Shown here one piece after another: positions 6,331 through 17,700 of a stretch of DNA of 23,317 nt (its first letter is position 1; the number at the start of each line of letters is the position of its first letter). The position numbers and the translations under genes are program-made. The notes under the pieces were generated by a model. That model was not told where the DNA came from and did not search any database. It saw only the letters and a list, made by a program, of their open reading frames with translations. The stretch comes from a virus, in IMG/VR virus record IMGVR_UViG_3300038363_000014, positions 1 through 23,317 of that record; one strand, 5' to 3'.

Positions 6331-9186
6331 ATGGCTTTTGTAGTAGCTTGGGTAGCAGCAGCCACAGTAGTGACGATAATAGTGGCAGTGGTAGTTATTG
6401 TCGCTGTTGTACTAGTTGTCACGGATCTGTTGGGAATGCTGGATGACCAAGTCATTGAGCTATTTGATGTACATAATCAACCTCTGTTCGCATCCGATAC
6501 CATCGAACAGAGTAATCAAAATGTAGCTACTGCATTATTTAATGATATACCATTAGCTGATTACCTACTAATACACGCAGCCTACGCTCCCTCAATCTCC
6601 GTAGATTTACGTAAGTTTATTACTTATATAGATGATGATAACTACTTTAGTGGTTTCCCTGAAGTAACCTCCTTTATGAATTACGTAGATACAGAGGAAG
6701 TGTTAGATGTATTAAATACATTAGAAGGTACCCCCTGTTCTCTACAGTCCTCCAAATTAGGGGGATTGTCTATTACAACTTGGATACGTTATTGGTTACA
6801 AGAGAATAAAGGATATGACTATACCACCAACACCTTAATTGAGCCTACGATTAGTGCTCTACCTCTAGTGGTTCAGTATACTGACTACACGTACAATGAG
6901 GCGACAGATGACTATAGTGTATCCATATCTTTAACCGGAGAGGCTATCCTACTACCTTACGTAATACCTAGTAAACCTATAGGTAGCCATTATACAATTG
7001 TATATATAAAAGATAATGATCCAGTAGTAGATAAACTCTTTATCTATAAGACGGGTACAGGTACATACCCAGAATTAGATAATCCTACTATTGATGTAGA
7101 TACAGATGCAGATGCATTACAAGTATTACCTGCGATACCCCTCAGAGTAAATAATGTTAATTATAATACTACCCCCTCTACTCGTACAGATCAGATAAAT
7201 GAATTATGTGGATTCCTTAATTTACAGCCTGATGGTATATTAAGTAGTATCCTAGATAATCATGATGGGGATATTAATGATTTAGATCATATCTACCTTA
7301 ACTTTGGGGTACGGATGTGGGATACTACACAAGCGGGTATGACGTATTTATTTAATGTGTTCCAGAATTTATATAGTGGGGGTATATCAACTCAAGGGGA
7401 TTATGATTCTACCTCTAGTTCGGATGATAAACCCTACAATGCGATAGCTATAATATCAGAGGATTATAGGTATGCATTTAAGTTTAGTTATATAAATTAT
7501 ACTCATACCCCCTTAGCTGATATTAACTCTAATCCTAGTAGTATAGAAAATGAGGTATATTATTCTCAACCTAAATTCTTTGAGGGTACTACGTTAGTAA
7601 AGACTTACTACGCCTCTAGTGGGCAGGCTACGTATAATCTTAAATACGCAGCAAGCAATGCTACAGAGGTTCAGGACTTTTTAGATGGTAATGGCCACCT
7701 AGCTCCTGGGGCTACTGCTAGTGAAGCAGGAGAGTGGTTACAAGTAACAGAGAGGTTTGCTTGGTCAGGTAATGTATATGATAAAGACTTTGAGCTGGTT
7801 ACTGGTAGTCAGCTACAACCTTTTAAAATATACAGGGGAATGCCTAACACTTCGTTTGGATCCTACAACGCTGAGAGTTGGGGTTATGCTTATGGGGAGA
7901 CAGATACCCCTGACAATATTATTAGTATGACACTCACTACCCAGCACTCAAACAGTGTGTGTGCACTAGACCAGTCTTTCGGTATCCTCGACAGTAACAG
8001 CGGTATATGGGCAGATCACGGATGTAGAGGGACATTCTCACTTAGGTTCAGTCAGCCAGGGTACAATGGAGACCTACAGGAGGTCGATACAGCTACTGAC
8101 GCTACATTTATAGGTCAACATATGACTTACTACCAGATTGTCCCTAACGGGCTTAATGCGTACACTGTACAAGCTCCTACAGGAGTATTTAATGTACGGG
8201 ATACAGAGTCTAGTAAGTACAAGATGGTTAACTTCAATCTAGCTAATAGAGATGACCTAATGGTTCCTCTATTCTATTCCCAATTGCAGGGTATTTCTAA
8301 AGAAGATGTAGGCAAGTTATGGTTAACTAGTTCCCGTGTAACTGTGATGGTAGCCCACTACGAGGTTATTGAGGTAGACATCTGGTCGCTGGTATTGATG
8401 ATTGTACTGATTATTATAATCGTTTATGTGACTATGGGTACTGGAGCTCCAGGATCTACAAACCCAGGGATTACGTCTGTTCTGAAAGGATCAAACGTGC
8501 AATTAGCTACAATGACTTCTGCTGAAACCGGTGCGCCTATGTTAGTAAATTCTGCTAATGGAATTGGGGTAACAGGGGACGTATTAGTGACTAGTAGTTT
8601 AGGGATAACCTATACAACACCATACGCTTTAGGTGTAGCTATAGGACCAACTTCAATTGCATGGGCTCCTACAGCAATTAGTTTTGCTACTAATTTGATA
8701 ATCAATCAGATGATTAATTTAGTCGTACAAGAGATAGCAGAGGAGAGTCCTTTAGTAGGATTTATAGTAGCTGTAGGCTTACACATGAATTTTGGTATAG
8801 GTAAAGATATATCATTTGATAGTATCGACTTAGTGGATGTATTAAAATTAAGTACTATTACTATTGATTCAGTAGCTACTGTGACTACTGTAGTGGCAAG
8901 AATGGAAGCTGAAGAAGAGGCAATTAGACATGAAAAAGCTATAGCCCTAATTGCTGATACTGATTTATTAGTACAAGAAGAACTAGATAAAATAGCCGCA
9001 TTGACAAATGACCGTAATACTGATACATTAGAGATGTTAGATGTAGATATACGGGGGGTCATTACCCCCATATACCCTGAGAAGTTTTATGCTAAAGTAT
9101 ATGCTAATAAGCTATATGATAATGTCTTTAATATATCAGGACAAATAGATTATAAATTTAAACAAGATTTTAGTAGAATGACTTAG
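6331..9186 (+). CDS. Large virion protein with hydrophobic segments (N4 gp53-like by position; possible ejection protein)
   Basis: This 951-residue protein has no catalytic motif that I recognise. Residues 3-35 form a strongly hydrophobic Val/Ala-rich segment long enough to span a membrane. A second hydrophobic helix is at about 685-701 (SLVLMIVLIIIIVYV), and a broad Ala/Ile-rich region covers about 765-830. Between the first two, residues 40-670 are Tyr/Asp/Thr/Ser-rich and look beta-structured. The last 120 residues are helical and end with a short basic stretch. The ATG at 6331 has AAGGGG at 6316-6321, overlapping the preceding stop. Its place in the block leading to vRNAP, together with the hydrophobic helices, suggests an internal protein that inserts into the cell envelope during ejection; that is inference. 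A tail or neck protein is the main alternative. Confidence 0.5.
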   Translation: MAFVVAWVAAATVVTIIVAVVVIVAVVLVVTDLLGMLDDQVIELFDVHNQPLFASDTIEQSNQNVATALFNDIPLADYLLIHAAYAPSISVDLRKFITYIDDDNYFSGFPEVTSFMNYVDTEEVLDVLNTLEGTPCSLQSSKLGGLSITTWIRYWLQENKGYDYTTNTLIEPTISALPLVVQYTDYTYNEATDDYSVSISLTGEAILLPYVIPSKPIGSHYTIVYIKDNDPVVDKLFIYKTGTGTYPELDNPTIDVDTDADALQVLPAIPLRVNNVNYNTTPSTRTDQINELCGFLNLQPDGILSSILDNHDGDINDLDHIYLNFGVRMWDTTQAGMTYLFNVFQNLYSGGISTQGDYDSTSSSDDKPYNAIAIISEDYRYAFKFSYINYTHTPLADINSNPSSIENEVYYSQPKFFEGTTLVKTYYASSGQATYNLKYAASNATEVQDFLDGNGHLAPGATASEAGEWLQVTERFAWSGNVYDKDFELVTGSQLQPFKIYRGMPNTSFGSYNAESWGYAYGETDTPDNIISMTLTTQHSNSVCALDQSFGILDSNSGIWADHGCRGTFSLRFSQPGYNGDLQEVDTATDATFIGQHMTYYQIVPNGLNAYTVQAPTGVFNVRDTESSKYKMVNFNLANRDDLMVPLFYSQLQGISKEDVGKLWLTSSRVTVMVAHYEVIEVDIWSLVLMIVLIIIIVYVTMGTGAPGSTNPGITSVLKGSNVQLATMTSAETGAPMLVNSANGIGVTGDVLVTSSLGITYTTPYALGVAIGPTSIAWAPTAISFATNLIINQMINLVVQEIAEESPLVGFIVAVGLHMNFGIGKDISFDSIDLVDVLKLSTITIDSVATVTTVVARMEAEEEAIRHEKAIALIADTDLLVQEELDKIAALTNDRNTDTLEMLDVDIRGVITPIYPEKFYAKVYANKLYDNVFNISGQIDYKFKQDFSRMT

Positions 9187-9197
9187 GAGAAATAAAT

Positions 9198-9806
9198 ATG
9201 AGTTTAGGTGATAAGAAGAGTACCGCTCAACAAATTAGGGACAAGCGCCTAAAGGCGTTCCAGCAGCTCCAGTCCAGCGACGTAATCCAATCCACACGGG
9301 ACACAGACAATCAAAAGTATGAGACAGCCCTGAATGCAATGTCCGGGTACCAACCAAAAAAGACTAAGCAACCTGTAGTTGCACCAGAAGTAGTGGAGCC
9401 CTCTGCCCAATGGACTCCGGAATACAAAGAATTTTTAACGAATCTTTATACGTTAAATAATAATAACGCAAAAGATTCAGGGTTGTTTGGGTACTCTAGG
9501 AATCAGGTTGGGGCGGCTACTGGATTGTTAGGAGCAGGTGCTAATATCTTTGGTGTATATGACCAATACCGAGCCAATAAAGAAACAGCTAGACATAACC
9601 TCGTTGCAGAAAACCAAGGGTGGCTAAATGCTATTGGGGCAATCCAGCAGGTTGATTATGACATAGCAGCTAATAAACCTATGGCAGTCGCTATGGGTGG
9701 TTGGGCAGATAGTCAAGGTATGCAGGATGTAGCAGCTAATTATGACCAACTATCTAATTATAAATTAGCTGAGCCTATGCAAGCAGCACTAACCCGTACA
9801 ATATAA
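9198..9806 (+). CDS. Small virion protein upstream of the vRNAP partner (N4 gp52-like by position)
   Basis: The gene encodes 202 residues with a strong AGGAGA (9184-9189) eight bases before the ATG. Residues 1-70 are polar, charged and probably disordered. A helical region follows at about 75-90, then a glycine/alanine-rich amphipathic segment at 100-125 (NQVGAATGLLGAGANIFG) that could contact or enter a membrane. The C-terminal 70 residues are helical, with GWADSQGMQDVAANY. Small Gly/Ala-rich proteins of this kind next to large ejected proteins are often injected with the genome, but the role here is inferred. N4 gp52 equivalence is by order. Confidence 0.5.
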   Translation: MSLGDKKSTAQQIRDKRLKAFQQLQSSDVIQSTRDTDNQKYETALNAMSGYQPKKTKQPVVAPEVVEPSAQWTPEYKEFLTNLYTLNNNNAKDSGLFGYSRNQVGAATGLLGAGANIFGVYDQYRANKETARHNLVAENQGWLNAIGAIQQVDYDIAANKPMAVAMGGWADSQGMQDVAANYDQLSNYKLAEPMQAALTRTI

Positions 9807-9818
9807 AGGAGTATACTC

Positions 9819-11702
9819 ATGGCAGTAGCTACAGCATTTAACATAAGTGACGGGCAATTCAAAGCGCAGGAGTATATCGAGCCTACAGCACTTGATGTAG
9901 GGGATATCTTCGCACCAATAAGTGACGAATTGGCTGCTGGGAGCACACGAGACTACAGAGGTGCTTTAACTGACCATACTGACGAATTAGCCCGACAGAA
10001 GGCAATCAAAAACTACGTAGCCATAGAAGAGGAGCGTTTACTAAACGCACCGGATCGTGAGTTAGCGAGTGTTCAAGCAGCAGATAGTATTGCTGCGTAC
10101 CTTAGTCCGCAGGCTAAGGCTAATAGGGACGAGGCTCAAAAGCAACTTGAGGCGAAGAAAAGCATAGATTTATATCTAACTGGCAATACGATATCTAACA
10201 GGAAACAGTATCTCCCAGACGAGATAGTTAGGGCTAACGTCGCTGCAGGGCAAACTGAAACAGTTACCCAAAATAAGGCAGACCTAGATACTCAGTTGTT
10301 TAACTTAAGCACAGAACCTAGTGCATTAGAGCAAATGACGAAAATGCAGGAAGATATCTTTAGGACCCAACTAATGCAAGGGGGTCAGACTGCTGAACAG
10401 GGTTATAATGACATACTGATTAAAAAAGCAATAAATGAGTTCACTAGTCCATTGGCTCGCGATCTGGCCCTACGACAGGCGCAGGTAGCCCAGCAAACTG
10501 CTGAGAACAATATAAGGAAATTGGAGAATGAGGCGAAGATAATAGACACACACCTAACCGCAAGCTTACCAATTGCCCTGGACACAGCTAATAAGGTAGC
10601 TGCAGACAAGACAAAGAATGCAAGTACGATAGTGGCTAATGCTGTCACTGCACAGGCTCAGAAGGTTCGGGAGGAACAGCTGCGTTTGTCACTTGCTGAA
10701 ACAACTTTAACTATAGAGGAACAGAAGGCTGCCCTCAAGGTAGTCGAGGGTTTGGGTGAGGAGATAGAAATAGATCAAGCAATAAAGGTAGCCAAGTATG
10801 TCGTCAATGAAACCCCCCACCTAACGGGCGTAATGAATGACCTTAATAATACGACTGAAGATAAATTAACTGCTATAACTAACCTGGCACAAGGTATTAT
10901 TAGTCAAGGGGTAACACCAGAGCAAACAGCTACTCAAATTAAACCATATCTGGATACCCTCACAGCGACACATAAATTCGCTACCGATAGTAAACAAAGT
11001 GTGGATACTCTTATACAAGACCTTGTAGGTGAGGGAGGGGCAGTAACCCTCGCTACCTTGAAAGATGTAAGGAAAAGCCTTACAGCCTTTCACGGGAAGC
11101 GCTTCGTATTTACTCCACTTGCTGATGATTACGCTAAGAAGGTAATGGGGGCATCTAATCTACCTACACAGTATAAACAATTAGCAATTAGCCATAACCA
11201 AAGTATTATCGCTGCGCAAGAACAAGTAGACTTAATGAAAGCGGCTAGCAGTGGTGAGTTATTTACTGCACAACAGTTTGCAGATAGTGTGGGTATCTCT
11301 GTTGAGGAGCTAAGAGATACTGTGTTCGGTGAATCTCCGTATACGGACTTTAAATCAGCTATAATTAATATAGCAGATCAGTTATATGGTACGGATCCTA
11401 CTGATATTAGAAGAAGGCAGCTGTACTCTCAGGTGAACCAACGGGTAATCTTTAGTATAAGTGGGTCTAATGAAGGTGGTATAGCTGCACTTGGTGGGGT
11501 CGATACTCTTGAAGATGGGGTGGGAGATGATGCAGCCAACTGGAATAAAGCTGAGGCAACGTCTTGGCTTAAGGCTACTTTCCCTGATGGCTTTGGTCCG
11601 AATAGCAAGTTCAACAAAAAACTTTTAATAGAGGAAATACGGGCTGCCTCAGAAAAGTTAGACCCTAAGAATTGGAAATCCTTCGTATACGGTGAGAACT
11701 AA
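9819..11702 (+). CDS. Helical internal virion protein adjacent to vRNAP (N4 gp51-like by position)
   Basis: This 627-residue protein is strongly helical and rich in Ala, Gln, Glu and Lys. Long probable coiled coils lie at about 60-120 and 190-330. The second half (330-600) looks more globular. No enzymatic motif is visible. The start ATG at 9819 follows AAGGAG at 9806-9811, which overlaps the stop of the previous gene. The stop TAA at 11700-11702 shares its final A with the vRNAP start, so the two are probably translated in a coupled way and in fixed ratio. Position immediately before vRNAP suggests an inner-virion protein that packages or travels with the polymerase. That is inferred from synteny with N4. 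Confidence 0.55.
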   Translation: MAVATAFNISDGQFKAQEYIEPTALDVGDIFAPISDELAAGSTRDYRGALTDHTDELARQKAIKNYVAIEEERLLNAPDRELASVQAADSIAAYLSPQAKANRDEAQKQLEAKKSIDLYLTGNTISNRKQYLPDEIVRANVAAGQTETVTQNKADLDTQLFNLSTEPSALEQMTKMQEDIFRTQLMQGGQTAEQGYNDILIKKAINEFTSPLARDLALRQAQVAQQTAENNIRKLENEAKIIDTHLTASLPIALDTANKVAADKTKNASTIVANAVTAQAQKVREEQLRLSLAETTLTIEEQKAALKVVEGLGEEIEIDQAIKVAKYVVNETPHLTGVMNDLNNTTEDKLTAITNLAQGIISQGVTPEQTATQIKPYLDTLTATHKFATDSKQSVDTLIQDLVGEGGAVTLATLKDVRKSLTAFHGKRFVFTPLADDYAKKVMGASNLPTQYKQLAISHNQSIIAAQEQVDLMKAASSGELFTAQQFADSVGISVEELRDTVFGESPYTDFKSAIINIADQLYGTDPTDIRRRQLYSQVNQRVIFSISGSNEGGIAALGGVDTLEDGVGDDAANWNKAEATSWLKATFPDGFGPNSKFNKKLLIEEIRAASEKLDPKNWKSFVYGEN

Positions 11703-14700
11703 TGACAGGACATGTATTAGACTCTGCAATTGACCGAGCCAAAGCAAATGTAGCACCTGCGTTACTAGCGGAAAAAGCTAGTATAATGGATAAAGTACTA
11801 CAACGTAAAGTCAGTGTATTAGCTCCTACCATCCCAGAGATGGTGGCACCAGTACCAGAAGTGACCCCCGAGATCATGTTAGAAGTGACCCCTGCGCTCA
11901 CACCTGAGATTGTGCCAGAGATCACACCTGCGATTGCGTCAGAGAGCGCAGCTGGGATGTTGGAGCCTGAAGGTACACTAGGAGACCCTGCAGTTGTAGA
12001 TATGGCTGTATCGCCTCCTGAGGAGCCTAAGGATAGCTTTACACGTATACCCATCCCAGAATACTTACGCCAGCAAGCAGAACCTCCCACTAGGAATGAC
12101 ATACCTGTAGATATTCTACCTAAGGAGGACACAACTCCTGTAGATACTAGTTGGTTGAATGCTTTTAAGGGTATTGGGAGTATGGGTGGGGCTGCTTCAG
12201 TAGATACTGTTAAGGCACTTAGGGATATGTATCAGTATGTCGCAGGAGATGATATTAGTGATTTAGCTAAACAGTTTAATTCACATGCCCCAGCTGAGGA
12301 TGTAATTACTGAAGCAGACTTACAGATGTTTGTTGGTACTAAAAAATTAAGTTATACCACTCCACCTTCTAATGAACAAATAACCTTTATGCAATCTTCC
12401 CAGTATAAGAATCTGAATAAGATGGATACTGACTTAGAGATGCTAGACATGGAATGGAAAGAAGCCAGTATAAACACAAAGGCTGAACTACATGAACTAT
12501 CTGGTTGGGATAACAGGGACTTAAATGAATTAGTACAAGGCAGTAATGTTACCTGGCAGAGCGGGAAGGGCTTTACAGATACTTTTGGTAAGATGGTGGA
12601 TTATTACATGGATAACTCAGGAGCTAGTCTCCGATCTGCTATTCCATCATTAGTTCATACTATCCTTTACTCTGGGGGTAAGGCGGTAGAAGCAGCGTTC
12701 TCTACAGTACAAGTACATAAGTATTACAATGAATTTGTAGATGCTAATGAGAAACTGTATGCAGACTTTACTACTGAAGAAAAAGCAGAGGCTTTTGTAT
12801 ATGCATTAGGAGCTGTAGGGACTGAATGGTTTGGTGAAAAAATATTAGGTAATGTTGGTAAAAAATTAGGTAAAGCAATACCTGGTAAATTTAAGAACAT
12901 GGATTTTGAGATTCCTTCGTTAACCAAAGCAGGACAAGTAGCTGTTAATGCAACTGGGGTAGTATTTGCTTCTGGTGCCTCTGAGGCCTCTACAGAAACA
13001 TTTCTACAACTTGGCACAAATGTACGTGACCCAAATTTCAAAGAAGGGGATGTCGCTACAGCATTTGCATTAGGATTAGTTGGTACACCTACGGTAGTTA
13101 GTACAGTAGCAGCAGGGGATACAGCTATCAATACTGTTATAGATAGTACACAATCTACAAATACACAGGTTACTACAGAGCTAGATAGATTAACCCAGAT
13201 TCAGACTGATAATCTGGCGAGTATAGCTAAAGGGGAATCAGATCTAGATATTGATGTAATCCCACATTCTGAGAAAGATACATCTATTAGTGCAGCGGCA
13301 CAGACAGTACAAGCTTCAATTGCTGAAGTAGAAGCTAATTTAGCTCAAGCGACGCGTAATCTCAATACAGAGAAAGTGGATGCAAACGATCCTGAAGCAA
13401 TAGCTGAAGCACAAAAGAATATTGACACGTTCACCACTAGACTGAAATTACTAAAAGAACGCCAACAGGGCATAGTCAAATCCTTAGCGATAGCCAAGCG
13501 AGCACAACTCGCTGTTGGGACAGTAGAAGCTGAAATTGTTAAGAAGCAAGCTCAAATAGACAAGCTAGATACGAAGGTACCTGCTAATGAAAAAGAGACA
13601 GTTAAACTAATCAATCGCAAAGCTAAGATACAGGGGGAGATTGACCAATTAAAACAAAACAAGACGAAGGCAGAGGAGTTAGCTAATGTTGATTACACAG
13701 GCTTAACAGATGCTGATAAAACTACCACTACTACTAAACTCACTGAATCTGTTAAGTCAACAGTCAGGGAGCATCGGGAGGATAGGGCACAAGAGCGTGC
13801 AGACAAGCAAACTGAAAATGCAGTACGTACCGACCAGGTTAAAGAAGAACTAGACACTGTAAATGAAGAAAGAGAAGTACTGCGTAAGGAGATCCTAGCA
13901 GAGAAAGACCCTACTAAAAAACAGGCACTGAAAGATGACTTATCAATCAAGTATGCCGAGAAACAAACTCTGCTACAAGAGCAGCAGAAGTTAGCAAAGG
14001 AGAAGGATACATACCAACAAAGTTTTGTTAAGAGAAGTGTAGCTAAAACTAAGAATGTAGTATCTAAGGTGGTAGACACAGTTGCCGCTACTGCTAAGGG
14101 TACAACTAAATTTATCAAAGAACAGTCTAATACCAATAGGGTTATCAAATCTATCGTAGAGGATTTCCAAACCTACGCTGAGGACTTTACAGGGATATCT
14201 ATAGTAATAGATACAGAAGAGAAAGATAACGACAATAAGAATACTCCAATAGATCTAAGTGCAGGCACTACCTCACCAGAACGTGTAATGGAGTATATCG
14301 TGACTGCAGCGGGGCAGGTTACTACGAAAGTAGAAGATGAATTAGCTAAAATAGAGGAAGGCAGTTCTGAGAAGACGTTATCAGTTGCTGAATTGAATGA
14401 GGCTTTAACTAAAGCCCAAGAAGCATTGCTGCGTGTCACTCGTGCAGAGAATCAACTACCAGCAACTAATCTTGATTCTGGGCGAGTCAAACAAGATGTG
14501 AATACCAGAATAAATAAAGCAGCTAAAAAAATAGATAAATTAGCTAAAGCACAAGGAATACCTGCTACTGCAAAAAAACAAAACAAGAAATTAATGAAGT
14601 TAATAGAGGCTGTTGAGAAGGCACAAACAGATGAAGAAGTCAGTACAACCCTCGCAGCATTTACTAGTATAGTTGAGTCCACACCGGGAAAAGAACTATC

Positions 14701-17700
14701 CGGTGACTATGGTACTATGCTTGATACATTAGCAGAACGTAGTGGGGTAGCTAAATCAGCAATACAGTCCCTATTTAGTTTAGTAGAGGTGACTGGCACT
14801 GAGCAAGGAGAGCAGTTAATACAGACTCTTCGTAAGAAAGCTAGAGGAGAACGTATATCTGAGTATAGTGATGTTGCCTTAGCTAATGAAGTAGCCTCTC
14901 CATTAATTAAAAGTCTTGTTTCCTTTTTAGATTCTGAACCCACTGCTACATCCTTAGCTGCTGATGTAGAGCAAGCGTACAGCGAGGGTTTAGATAAAGT
15001 ATCTACTGATATACTACAAGATGTTGGGCAACACCCTAGATATCAATCAGCAGCAGCCAGGGTTGCCAAGCTATTAACTGCCCTAGAATCAAATGAGGAT
15101 CTAGGTACTGTACTTGAACAGAATAAGAAACTCCGACAGTTTAAAGGACTTCACCAGAAGAAGCTAAATGCTTTTCGGGAAGCAGCACAACTACATCAGG
15201 AGTTGACTGATACAAGTGCCCTCTCAGCTGATGAAGTAGTATTGATTACAAAAACCTCAGCTGATGGTGGGCGTTTCGATGCTCCTCGTGTTGTTACACG
15301 AGAAGAGTATGCTGAATTAACTGAAAATAAAAAATCAGGAGAACACTACTGGTATTACGATGGGGACAAATCAACTAATTTGGTTAATCGTATAGCAGCA
15401 GAAAATGCATTCTTACGTACTGAATTAGATTTAGCTAATAAGATAGGTTTAGCTATCCAGCAACAACATGCACGAGGCATTGCACGTAAATCTCTTGAGG
15501 AGTCTTCTGCAAGTGAGACTGAGGACTTTACGGAGGTACCTGAGGCAAAGGTAGAGGGTAAGAAGCCTCCTGAGGCCCCTAAGAAGGGCAAAGAGGCAGA
15601 CCTACATACAATAGTAAATAAAGATGGTGCTACTACAGATGCACTTGAGGTATATATTAAAAAGCATGTTGGGGCACCTAAACCAACGGATCCCAGTGGA
15701 GATACACACCCATCTATTAAGTTTGCTCTCTGGCACCAAATACTATTAGATGCAGTGAATAAACTGAGTATGTCTGCGGAGAATATTACTAAAGTAAAAC
15801 ATTTAATAAAAGATGCCAAGAAAGATGAGATACTTGCAGCAGTCAAAGCAGAAGGAATAAATCCAGCTACGTTAGATAGTACTGTAAAATATGCTTTGAT
15901 TAAAGAGTTATACGCTGTGTACGGTGATACTGTCCCTCCTCCTATTTCGGCAGGAGAGATAACAAAAGCGGGCATTGACCAGTTAATAGCAACAGTAACA
16001 GAAGAGAATGCAGAGAGTATGGCTGATATACTGGAATCAGTACCTGAACCTAAAGAAGGAAAAGCTGAACTAATACAGTCCGTAAAAAACTTCGCTTCTT
16101 TAACTACAAAAGAACAAGCCCAAGTAAATATAGATCTATCTAATTTCTTAGCTGCAGCAAAAGAAGAAGCTTCTAGTAAAGCCCCTCATTGGTTGTACAA
16201 TCAACCTGACCCTTTACGCCTACTCGTAGGTGAGGGAGCTAAATCCCAATCTAAGTTTTTCACTTCGTTAGCGCAACTAAATAACGGGAAAGGATTTGAT
16301 ATCCATAAGTTGTTTACAGCTGACCCTACCACTGCAGATAAAACTCTTGCTAACTTCCCCTCGATTATCTTCACTAAAGAGAATATACTACGAGACCATA
16401 TTATTGGGCTATTGGCAGATCAGAAGAATGCTCTGCCAGCAGGGAATAAGTTAAGTCAAGAGGAGCATCTGGAGACTTTAACTAAATATGCTAAAACCAT
16501 CGCTCGTAAGTTCTTTGCGTACCGTAAAGCATACGCAGGCATTACTGATCTGCACGTACCTTTGAGTCAGGTGTACCTAACTACGGATTTAGTGGGTTGG
16601 TTTTATAATGTTGAAAAAGTGGATGGGGTAACTAAAATCAACACTACATTACCTGATGCATTGTTATTTAGTATGTTTATGCGTGCGGAAAATTGGCTAG
16701 TAACTGAGGGTACATCGGATCCTTTATCAAATGAACGATTAAGGGAAGCGTTCTTTTATGGTACCTTAGAGCGGAAATTAAATGAGATTGAGAGGAATGA
16801 GTTAACAACCCCTGGGGGACATAAAATAGGTAGAGGGTTTGCTACTGTAGCTAGTAGCATAGGTACTAAGATTATACGTAATACTGGACTCAAACCGGTA
16901 GCATATAAAAAAGATAAGAACGGAAGTAATAATAAAACTAACATAGCAAATCGTGTGCAGGAAAGTATAACTGAAGCTGTAGGCATGCTGGCGTTACGTG
17001 TAATGGAGGAGATGTATTCAAGTACTGAAGTCGGATCTAATAAATACTTATCTAATAAAAAAGATAGACAATATAAGATTAAAATATTTAAACATACCTT
17101 TGTATTGAAAGGGGATGAGCACAATCCTATACGCACATACAATGGTAAAAGTAAATCACGTAAAGCTGATTCAGCCAGATATATATCTGTGATAGATAAT
17201 GCGTATAAAATACTTGCCGATACCCCTCTGAACTCGAAAAGAGAAAGACAACTATATAATACTAATAGTACAAGCAAGAAAGAGATATATGACATTAATG
17301 TAATGTATGCATTGTTGTCAGGAGATAGGGACTTCAACTATGGGGAACCCTTACAAGAGATACACACTGATGCTGCTAAACCTAAGTTTAGTCATTTTCC
17401 TGTATCTAGTAAGTTGCAGGAAGTGGTACAAGGACTTAATAAAGTACCTTGGGGACCTACGGAAATACTGGATGTAGCATTAGAATTATACCAAGATGAT
17501 GATAGCCAAGAGGCTATGTTAAATTTAAGTGAGTTTGTCCATGATCCTAATATATTCACACAAGTGGACCAAGGCTCATTAATAGCTCAAAATGATAATA
17601 CATTAGCTGTCTTACGTGATCTTATTGCGTATCGGGAAGCTGGGTTATTAGATAAATTCTATATCCCTCATGGGGTAATGAACCAGTACCGTATTATGCA

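Noticed and set aside
9054-9069. GGGGG/CCCCC hairpin with a 6-base loop near the end of the 951-aa gene
   Set aside because: It is inside coding sequence, has no T-run, and does not match N4 vRNAP promoter geometry (5-7 bp stem with 3-base loop). Probably chance.
13693-14148. Reverse-strand open frames opposite vRNAP (here and at 15355-15975, 16756-17337, 17668-18213 and others)
   Set aside because: They are antisense to a frame with clear polymerase motifs, have Ser/Leu-rich compositions typical of complement-strand shadows, and no ribosome-binding context or recognisable domain.
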